Source of the DNA: Corynebacterium striatum ATCC 6940
GTDB lineage: Bacteria; Actinomycetota; Actinomycetes; Mycobacteriales; Mycobacteriaceae
Assembly: GCF_000159135.1 (NCBI RefSeq)
Contig: NZ_GG667519.1
Location: forward strand, 9,085-56,552
Direction: 5' to 3'
DNA length: 47,468 nucleotides
Shown here: positions 41,831 to 47,468 of the stretch, one piece after another
Layout of the letters: every line of letters begins with the position of its first letter
Numbering within the stretch: the stretch's first letter is position 1
The notes under the pieces: generated by a model
What the model was told of the DNA's origin: nothing
What the model saw: only the letters and a program-made list of their open reading frames with translations
Databases searched by the model: none
Position numbers and translations under genes: made by a program

Positions 41831-41836
41831 TACGAT
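41831..41836 (+). promoter_or_regulatory. -10 element of the DJ-1/PfpI gene
   Basis: TACGAT ends 8 nt before the ATG at 41845, which lacks a binding site; a leaderless message is likely. Confidence 0.4.
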
Positions 41837-41844
41837 GGGGCGGC

Positions 41845-42546
41845 ATGACTCAAGTACTTATGGTTCTAAGTGGTGCCCGTGTCTGGACTCTCGAGGACGG
41901 AACGGAGCACCCAACCGGCTTCTGGGCAGAGGAGTTTATCGCTCCTTATGATATCTTTACTGAAGCTGGATACGACGTCACTGTGGCCACCCCGGGCGGG
42001 GTCAAGCCAGTAGTTGATGAAATCTCTTTGAGCATCTCCGGTGGAGCCGACCCGCTTTCGGCCAAGAAGCTGAAATCTCGTCTTGCGGAGCTCGCCGATG
42101 TCCTGGAGAACCCGGCTGACCTCCATGACCAGAACGAGGAAGATTATGACCTCGTGTTCTACCCGGGTGGTCATGCCCCGATGGAGGACTTGGCCTTCGA
42201 TGAATACTCTGGCCGTATGCTGGCCCAGCGCCTAGAAGCAGGCCGCCCGTTAGCGCTGCTGTGCCACGCTCCAGCAGCCATCTTGGCGGCTGGCAATCCT
42301 TCGCCTTTTGCAGGCCGCAAGGTCACGGGCCTGTCCAATCGCGAGGAGCTCATGAACTCCTTCGCCAAGAAGGCGAAGTGGCTGCTGGAGGATGAGCTAG
42401 TGGCGCGGGGCATGGACTATGACAAGGGCCTGCTGCCATTTACCTCGCACGTCGTGGTCGACGGCAATCTCTACACCGGTCAGAATCCCCAGTCCTCGAA
42501 GAAGCTCGCGAAGACCCTGGTCGAGACCTTGGGGGAGCAGGGCTAA
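41845..42546 (+). CDS. DJ-1/PfpI-family protein (Hsp31-like glyoxalase/deglycase type)
   Basis: This 233-residue class-I glutamine-amidotransferase-like protein has the nucleophile elbow with the reactive cysteine in LALLCHAPAAIL (about residue 139). Upstream are the glutamate-bearing segment FWAEEFIAPYDIFTEAGYDV and FYPGGHAPMEDL. The extra cap region and length fit the Hsp31/glyoxalase III subgroup, which handles methylglyoxal and related reactive carbonyls. The substrate is not certain. It starts 41 nt after hemY but probably from its own promoter. A GC-rich stretch with GGCGGCC/GGCCGCC follows the stop and no T-run is seen. Confidence 0.85.
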   Translation: MTQVLMVLSGARVWTLEDGTEHPTGFWAEEFIAPYDIFTEAGYDVTVATPGGVKPVVDEISLSISGGADPLSAKKLKSRLAELADVLENPADLHDQNEEDYDLVFYPGGHAPMEDLAFDEYSGRMLAQRLEAGRPLALLCHAPAAILAAGNPSPFAGRKVTGLSNREELMNSFAKKAKWLLEDELVARGMDYDKGLLPFTSHVVVDGNLYTGQNPQSSKKLAKTLVETLGEQG

Positions 42547-42602
42547 CCTCCGGCCCAATATGGGCGGCCAGGCCGCCTGCGGCGCGCCTGACACTCGAGC
42601 TG

Positions 42603-43721
42603 CTAGAGCAAAATCGGCAAAGCGATGGAACCTATGAGCAGTAGCAGAACGGCGGCCATGAAAACCTTCGCCTGCCAGCGCGCGTAGTTGAAGTCCATGC
42701 CGGCGCCGAAGCGCTTGTCCACCATGATGGCTGGGTCGTCAGGGTTGTAATAGAACATGCCCCACTTGTAGAACTTGTCATTATCGGGGGAGTCTTTGCC
42801 GTCGTCGGGGAAATTCACGCCCCGCAGGGCATCATCGATGCGCGTTTGTGCGCGCAGGATCATCACGAGGAGGGCGATGACCCCGACCAGGCTCATGACG
42901 ATAACACCGATGAATCCCACAGGCAGCCAGTCGGCGTAGCGAGGCAATGCGGAGGCAACCTGAATCTGCGCCATGGGTAGGCAGAGTGCAAAGAGTAAGA
43001 AGCCTGTTGCCTGGTTTGTTGCGGCCATTACCGCGCGGTTTCGCAGCTGACCCTTGATGGAGCGGTCCGAACGTGAATGGACCGATGAGGTGCAGACGAA
43101 CCAAAAAATCAGTGCGAAGACTGCGATCATTCCGAGGTTAACGAAGGTCAACCCGAATACAGTGCCGATGCCTTTGTCGCTCCAGGCGTCGGGCTGCATG
43201 GAGGCGCCCCAGTGCGTAGGGATGGTCTCGGGAATCGTGTCCCAGCCTTGGGCAACGATGCCCGCGGAAGCTGCGGTAATGAGCAGTGAGCCGAGGACCC
43301 AAATCCAGGGAAAGCGGACCTGGGCGGTGAGGTCGGCCAGCGCGCTGTTGTTCAGCGGCGTGGCAGTTATCTGTGCGGAAATGGCTGTTTCGACATCGTC
43401 ATACCAGCCGCCCGCGGCTTTGGCCTCGATGATGCGGCGACGCGATTTAACGTAAGCAAAGAGTGCTCCAAAGATGACGATAAGGGAAGGAAGCGCTGCG
43501 ATTGCTGGCCACTTCCATGTGGCCACTGAAATTAGGGTGGCGGCGATACCAAACGCCCACACGAGGCAGCGGTAGTGCTTAATCGCATCAGTTACTGCAG
43601 GCTCAGCGCGTTTGTCGTGGGGTACTGAAACACCAAGGGGCAAGACGGCTATCGCCGGTGCTGCCGCCAGGGCCCACGTCACGGCTAAGATGACCGCGGC
43701 CATTGATAATGCGAAAATCAT
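42603..43721 (-). CDS. DUF1648/DUF5808 membrane protein
   Basis: This membrane protein of 372 residues has about eight hydrophobic segments. It carries the DUF1648 signature IPETIPTHWGASMQPDAWSD after the fourth segment, and a C-terminal DUF5808-like stretch, GMFYYNPDDPAIMVDKRFGA, before the last helix. Such proteins pair with YtrA-type GntR regulators, and here the regulator gene overlaps the start by 4 nt. That makes a two-gene operon whose expression is set by the palindrome at 44111-44136. Work on related systems suggests a response to cell-envelope stress, but the biochemical role is unknown. Confidence 0.85.
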   Translation of the reverse strand: MIFALSMAAVILAVTWALAAAPAIAVLPLGVSVPHDKRAEPAVTDAIKHYRCLVWAFGIAATLISVATWKWPAIAALPSLIVIFGALFAYVKSRRRIIEAKAAGGWYDDVETAISAQITATPLNNSALADLTAQVRFPWIWVLGSLLITAASAGIVAQGWDTIPETIPTHWGASMQPDAWSDKGIGTVFGLTFVNLGMIAVFALIFWFVCTSSVHSRSDRSIKGQLRNRAVMAATNQATGFLLFALCLPMAQIQVASALPRYADWLPVGFIGVIVMSLVGVIALLVMILRAQTRIDDALRGVNFPDDGKDSPDNDKFYKWGMFYYNPDDPAIMVDKRFGAGMDFNYARWQAKVFMAAVLLLLIGSIALPILL

Positions 43722-44086
43722 GGTAGTTCCTTCAGGATGGCGTCGAGATGGTCACGGATTTCGGAAACGGTGAAGCCCTGCGCGCGTGCAAGCCAGGCGA
43801 CGCGGGTGAGGCCCTCGTCGAGTTGCTGGGATTGGGCTGCAGTGCGGGCGCCTGGGCGGACCACGGAGCCGGAGCGTCCAGCGGTTTCGGCTAGGCCTTC
43901 GGCGACGAGTTTGTCATAAGCCTTCTTGACTGTGGCCGGGTTGATGCCGAAGTCGGCTGCGAGACGGCGAACTGGATCAAGCTTGTCGCCGTCACGGAGC
44001 TGACCGTGAGCGATGGCCGCAACTATCTCGTCGTGGATTTGTTTAAACAGTGGGACGTCAGAGTCCGGGCTAAGGGTGATGAACAT
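43718..44086 (-). CDS. GntR-family regulator, YtrA subfamily
   Basis: This 122-residue DNA-binding protein has an N-terminal winged helix, VPLFKQIHDEIVAAIAHGQL, then RDGDKLDPVRRLAADFGINP, ATVKKAYDKLVAEGLAE and the wing GRSGSVVR. Only a short helical C-terminal region (about 45 residues) follows, as in the YtrA subgroup, which lacks a full ligand domain. It most likely represses its own operon through the palindrome 25 bp upstream. It is co-translated with the DUF1648 membrane protein. Confidence 0.93.
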   Translation of the reverse strand: MFITLSPDSDVPLFKQIHDEIVAAIAHGQLRDGDKLDPVRRLAADFGINPATVKKAYDKLVAEGLAETAGRSGSVVRPGARTAAQSQQLDEGLTRVAWLARAQGFTVSEIRDHLDAILKELP

Positions 44087-44110
44087 GCACCCTCACTTTC
44101 TGTGTTGTTC

Positions 44111-44136
44111 TTACTAATACAACGTTGTATTAGTAA
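44111..44136. promoter_or_regulatory. Operator of the YtrA-type regulator
   Basis: TTACTAATACAAC at 44111-44123 is followed directly by its exact reverse complement (44124-44136), a perfect 26-bp palindrome just upstream of the regulator. An extra half-site, ATTGTATTAGT, lies at 44148-44158. Confidence 0.85.
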
Positions 44137-44192
44137 ATATAGCACAGATTGTATTAGTGTCAATGATGCAAACTTGGGCTGAAACTAGTTAC

Positions 44193-45698
44193 CTAAAGCT
44201 CAACGGTGCGATCGAGAAGCAAGCGTGCACAGAAGTGTTCGTCGTGACTCACCACCAGCATTGCCCCGCAGTATGCAGAGAGGACGTCGATAAGCCAATC
44301 CACGGTGGGAATGTCGAGGTTGTTCGTGGGTTCGTCGAGGAGTAGAAACTTCGGCGCTGGGTCTGACAACAAGACCCGGGCGCATTCGGCCCGAAAGCGC
44401 TCGCCGCCTGATAACTGGGAAAGCGGAGCGTGTACGCTGTCGTTCTGGAACAGTAATTGCGCAAGCTGATTGCGCAGATACTGCGGCGCAGCGTGAGGAT
44501 TGGACTCGGTCACTAACTCCCACACGCTTTTATTGCCGGGAAGCGTTATGCGCTGACGCAAGTAGCCACAGGCTAGTGCGTAGTCGACGTCGCCGTTTGC
44601 CACGCGGTTGAGGAACGTTGTCTTTCCGGAACCGTTGGGGCCTGCGAGTCGGACGCGCTCAGGGCCCACGATGCTGAGTAGCTCACTGCGGAGAACGTGG
44701 GTTGCGTTAGGCAGTTGAGTGCTCGGAAGCTCGATATGGACGGCAGAATCGTCGCGTAGCCGCAGCTGAGCTTTGTCGTACTCCTGCTGTGCGCTTGCCA
44801 CTGATTGGGCTGCTTCGTGCGAGCGCTTGGCAGCTGTGTTTTGAGAGCGATTCTTGTCCAGGCCCATTGCGAGAGGTGGCTTGCGCTTGGAAGCCGCGTA
44901 TTTCTTTCCGCGACGCTCATCACGGGCTAGCCGCGTTTGCATTGCTGACCGCTGGCGGACTTCCTTGCGTAAGGCGGCCTTGGCCTGGTGGACGTCGGCA
45001 AGCGCGGCGTCCTGTTCTTGGTCAATAGCCTCCTCATAGGAGGCGTAGTTCCCAGTAAACATGCGTAGCGAGCCGTGGTAGAGCTCGGCGATGCAATCTG
45101 CGTGATTGAGTAAATCGCGGTCGTGTGAAATGACTAAAACCTGGGCCGGCGAGTCAGCGATCAAGCTAAGGAGAAGTTCCTTGGACTGCGCATCAAGGTT
45201 GTTTGTGGGCTCGTCCAAAATGATCACGTCAGGTTCGGAGAAAAAGAGCGCAGTAAGCGCGACAGTAACGGCCTCGCCGCCTGATAGGCTTCCGATTGAG
45301 CGATCCAAAGAAATGGGAAATTCCGACGCCGCGAGCGCAGCACTGATTTTTTCCTTGAGGTCCCAACGTTCGCCCACGACCTCGACGAGCTCGTCGGTGT
45401 AGTGTCCCGCTTCGATTTGCTCGATGGCCTCCAATACTTCACGGGCGTGGAACACGTCGGCAACAGTATCGGAGACTTTTAGACCTAAGTCTTGGTCGAG
45501 GTACCCGACGCTAGGGGCACTGACGGTACCTGAGGTTGGTTCGAGTATCCCGGCCAGCACCTTGGCCAGCGTTGATTTGCCCGAGCCGTTGGTGCCAACG
45601 AGTCCGGTGAACTGTGCACTAAAAGTCCCATTGAGATTCGAGAAACAGGGTTTACCATCGGGCCACACAATGGTGAGGTCAGTGAAAGAAATAGGCAT
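44193..45698 (-). CDS. ABC-F family ATPase (possible ribosome-protection protein)
   Basis: This soluble protein of 501 residues has two ABC domains and no membrane segment. Domain 1 has Walker [18 protein letters not shown], signature [13 protein letters not shown] and Walker [14 protein letters not shown] basic interdomain linker (residues about 230-310, with [15 protein letters not shown]) follows. Domain 2 has [25 protein letters not shown] and [15 protein letters not shown] proteins bind the ribosome; some free it from macrolide, lincosamide or pleuromutilin antibiotics and others have housekeeping roles. The divergence from ordinary EttA-like proteins and the candidate attenuator upstream favour an antibiotic-response type, but the drug is unknown. 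Confidence 0.88.
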   Translation of the reverse strand: MPISFTDLTIVWPDGKPCFSNLNGTFSAQFTGLVGTNGSGKSTLAKVLAGILEPTSGTVSAPSVGYLDQDLGLKVSDTVADVFHAREVLEAIEQIEAGHYTDELVEVVGERWDLKEKISAALAASEFPISLDRSIGSLSGGEAVTVALTALFFSEPDVIILDEPTNNLDAQSKELLLSLIADSPAQVLVISHDRDLLNHADCIAELYHGSLRMFTGNYASYEEAIDQEQDAALADVHQAKAALRKEVRQRSAMQTRLARDERRGKKYAASKRKPPLAMGLDKNRSQNTAAKRSHEAAQSVASAQQEYDKAQLRLRDDSAVHIELPSTQLPNATHVLRSELLSIVGPERVRLAGPNGSGKTTFLNRVANGDVDYALACGYLRQRITLPGNKSVWELVTESNPHAAPQYLRNQLAQLLFQNDSVHAPLSQLSGGERFRAECARVLLSDPAPKFLLLDEPTNNLDIPTVDWLIDVLSAYCGAMLVVSHDEHFCARLLLDRTVEL

Positions 45699-45761
45699 GG
45701 ATCGATCCGCCTTCGAGTCAGAGGTGTTGATGTGAGCTTCGAATTAAGAGCGGATCTTCAT
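45699..45761 (-). promoter_or_regulatory. Possible attenuator leader of the ABC-F gene
   Basis: On the minus strand a five-codon ORF, MKIRS-stop (45761-45744), overlaps GATCCGC (45756-45750). This can pair with GCGGATC (45710-45704) just before the ABC-F start, with inner TCGAA/TTCGA pairing. A palindrome GGATCGATCC (45699-45708) competes with that stem. This layout would let a stalled ribosome free the start region. No clear binding site for the small ORF is visible. Confidence 0.35.
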
Positions 45762-45818
45762 GGCAAGGAAGGGTAGCAGCGTGCCTGCGTGCTGTCCATA
45801 GTTTGTGGGGAAATGAGA

Positions 45819-46868
45819 TTACAAGAAAAGCGCCACTGCCACTACTGCGAGGCCTTTCCAACCACGGCTTAAGTAGCCCACCACTTCAGGAGAAAAGGAA
45901 GCACCGAAACCGCCCGTATCGACCATGCTCATTTGCGTCACGCGGGCAGGGCGGGACCTAGTGTAGCCGGCCCACGCCAGGCCTACCGCGATGACTGCAA
46001 GTGCGGCAAGTGAAAGCTGCCACACGATGGCAACAAAGACCGTTCCTATAATCGCTGTGCCTATCGCAGCGCTCATAGGAAGACCCCACTCTGCCCAAGG
46101 TCCTTCCACGATCCGCCCAAAGGAACCTGCGCGGCTTACGGCCGCACCCACCATGGACCAAGCGGCGGCAAATGCAAGAATGCCCAGCGAACCCAGGTGC
46201 GGTGCGAACCCGAGGCTCAAACCAGCAACTGCCAGTGCGCCGACGCCGATGTACCAACGCCTGCTTAGACGGCGCGCGAAAAGGCCAGCTAAAGAAGCAG
46301 ACGAACCGATCCGCGGTTTCAACCACATGCTTTGGCTGGCCAGGGCATCGGAGCTGACCTCAGAGTCGAGCAGGTTCACACCTGAACTGCTCACCTGACG
46401 GGAACGGCCAGCGGCGAGCAGTGACGCAACGGTGAAGGAACGCCAGCCTACGGCCATGCGTAATGCTGGCGCTGCCAGCGCGAATAGAGGAGATGTACCG
46501 AGGGACACGCAAAGCAGCAACGCGAGTGCAGTGACCCCGAGCAGCTGCAGAACTGAAATTGCATCCATGCCCCGCAGGCGTCCTTGTGGGCGGAGGTAGT
46601 AAACCCACCGGGGGCCTGGCATCCCACGCAGCGGGAACAGCGCCTCCAGAAGCACAATCAGCGCTAGCAGCCCCAGGATGCCGCCCGTTATCTGTAGAGG
46701 AGCAACGTCGGCGCGAATTACAACGAAAGGCAAATAGTCGGCGGCGTATTGCCACACGCCAAAGAGTACGCCTAGGAGACAACCAAACATGACGATCGCT
46801 CCAACGACGTCACCGAACTTCGACAGGGCCCGTGTCATGCCAGTACGAGAGTTGGTGTCAGGCATCAT
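45819..46868 (-). CDS. ABC transporter membrane protein
   Basis: The 349 residues carry about seven to nine hydrophobic segments (such as VVGAIVMFGCLLGVLFGVW, ITGGILGLLALIVLLEALF, VLQLLGVTALALLLCVSLG, LGILAFAAAWSMVGAAVS, IIGTVFVAIVWQLSLAALAV). They are split by a hydrophilic loop around residues 155-200. The start overlaps the stop of the ATPase gene by 4 nt, so they form an ABC exporter pair. No family name can be given by eye; low-identity ABC permeases of this kind are common in corynebacteria. The end of the gene lies near the ABC-F leader. Confidence 0.7.
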   Translation of the reverse strand: MMPDTNSRTGMTRALSKFGDVVGAIVMFGCLLGVLFGVWQYAADYLPFVVIRADVAPLQITGGILGLLALIVLLEALFPLRGMPGPRWVYYLRPQGRLRGMDAISVLQLLGVTALALLLCVSLGTSPLFALAAPALRMAVGWRSFTVASLLAAGRSRQVSSSGVNLLDSEVSSDALASQSMWLKPRIGSSASLAGLFARRLSRRWYIGVGALAVAGLSLGFAPHLGSLGILAFAAAWSMVGAAVSRAGSFGRIVEGPWAEWGLPMSAAIGTAIIGTVFVAIVWQLSLAALAVIAVGLAWAGYTRSRPARVTQMSMVDTGGFGASFSPEVVGYLSRGWKGLAVVAVALFL

Positions 46869-47440
46869 AGCACCACCAACTCATCGCACGCATCGGTGAC
46901 GGTAGGCGAGTGGGACGCCACGATGATGCAGCGACCTTCTTTCGCCAGGTGGCGCAGTTCGCTGCTGAGGAATTGCGTCCACTCGGCGTCGAGGTGGCGC
47001 TCGGGTTCGTCGATAAGCAGTACTTGCGCGGGCTGGTAGAGCTGGATGGTCAGGAAAACGCGCTGGCGCTGGCCCGCGGACAAACGCGTGGCGGGGTGGG
47101 GCAGGAGCTCCTCAAGCGCCCACAATTCGATGATTTCAGCGAAGTCAACGCCAGTAGTCCGGGCGATGAGATCGATGTGCTCGCCCACGGTGAGGTCCGG
47201 TAGGAAGATGGGGTCGGCCACGGTGAGCACCGCGCTTGCCGACGCCCTCGTTCCCACCTCCTCCCCATCAACCCGGACGGTGCCCTCGAGAGTTGCGAGC
47301 TCGCCACCGAGAGTGGCGAGCAACGTCGACTTGCCTGAGCCGTTAGCTCCCTTGAGGCCGTACATGCGCCCCGAGGCAAACTCGCGGGCAAGATGGCCGA
47401 GGGCTGCGGTGTGTCCGTAAGTGGCATCGATGTTCAGCAT
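46865..47440 (-). CDS. Small ABC transporter ATP-binding protein
   Basis: The 191 residues are short for an ABC ATPase but complete. Walker A is [18 protein letters not shown], the Q-loop region is reduced, the signature is RLSAGQRQRVFLTI, Walker B is VLLIDEPERHLD, and the switch histidine is in IIVASHSPTV. It energises the permease encoded next on the same strand. The ATG at 47440 leaves only 28 nt of window upstream, so promoter and further operon members cannot be judged. Confidence 0.88.
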   Translation of the reverse strand: MLNIDATYGHTAALGHLAREFASGRMYGLKGANGSGKSTLLATLGGELATLEGTVRVDGEEVGTRASASAVLTVADPIFLPDLTVGEHIDLIARTTGVDFAEIIELWALEELLPHPATRLSAGQRQRVFLTIQLYQPAQVLLIDEPERHLDAEWTQFLSSELRHLAKEGRCIIVASHSPTVTDACDELVVL

Positions 47441-47468
47441 ATGGCAAGGCTATCAATTCGGCTGCTCG

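Noticed and set aside
42563..42577. GGCGGCC-A-GGCCGCC as a terminator of the DJ-1 gene
   Set aside because: A one-base loop cannot form that stem and no T-run follows.
1..47468. tRNA or rRNA genes
   Set aside because: No cloverleaf with a T-arm GTTCGANTC context or rRNA core sequence was found when reading the intergenic gaps by eye; a tRNAscan-SE run would settle this.

Overview
The window comes from a high-GC actinobacterium of the order Mycobacteriales, almost certainly a Corynebacterium. It carries a single-chain type I fatty acid synthase without a phosphopantetheine-transferase domain, mshA of mycothiol synthesis, a SenX3/RegX3-type two-component pair beside gpmA, the 33-residue ribosomal protein bS22, and a hemA-hemC-hemD-hemB ... 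hemE-hemY series. The order mshA - gpmA - senX3 - regX3 - ppx - membrane protein - proC - small HTH - bS22 - HAD-IB - glutaredoxin - hemA - hemC - hemD - hemB matches the Mycobacterium Rv0486-Rv0512 neighbourhood as I know it. The species cannot be decided from the sequence alone.

Positions 1-1230 are a decayed accessory strip. It holds the 3' end of an IS3-family transposase, then a gene fragment interrupted by a 578-bp non-autonomous element. That element has 37-bp inverted ends of IS21 type and a 5-bp target duplication; removing it restores an open frame. Positions 1234-17949 are a lipid block on the minus strand: fas (about 3,026 aa) and three paralogous fatty-acyl-CoA/AMP ligases (fadD type). 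A plus-strand YbjN-like gene lies between fas and the first ligase, and a frameshifted membrane-protein remnant lies between the second and third. TTAGTT/AACTAA elements precede fas and two of the ligases, suggesting a shared regulator.

Positions 18030-26565 hold mshA, an AT-richer four-gene cassette (histidine kinase, response regulator, ABC ATPase, ABC permease) that looks inserted between mshA and gpmA, then gpmA and senX3-regX3. Positions 26562-32554 hold a cysteine-rich protein, ppx, a basic/acidic-tailed membrane protein, proC, a small excisionase-like HTH protein, bS22, a HAD-IB phosphatase and a glutaredoxin-like protein. Positions 32666-41803 are the haem pathway from glutamyl-tRNA to coproporphyrin (hemA, hemC, hemD fused to a degenerate methylase, hemB, hemE, hemY), with two small membrane proteins between hemB and hemE. 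Positions 41845-47440 hold a DJ-1/PfpI protein, a YtrA-type GntR regulator with its DUF1648 membrane protein and a 26-bp palindromic operator, an ABC-F ATPase with a possible leader-peptide attenuator, and a small ABC ATPase/permease pair.

Two themes run across the window. Many starts (mshA, the histidine kinase, the ABC ATPase, gpmA, ppx, proC, hemE, the DJ-1 gene) have a -10-like hexamer 6-8 nt before the start codon and no ribosome-binding site, which suggests leaderless transcripts. Several short dyads in intergenic or coding DNA (11486-11524, 16095-16145, 30308-30397, 34981-34999, 37886-37920, 44111-44136, 45699-45756) are candidate regulatory structures. I saw no tRNA, rRNA or CRISPR array.
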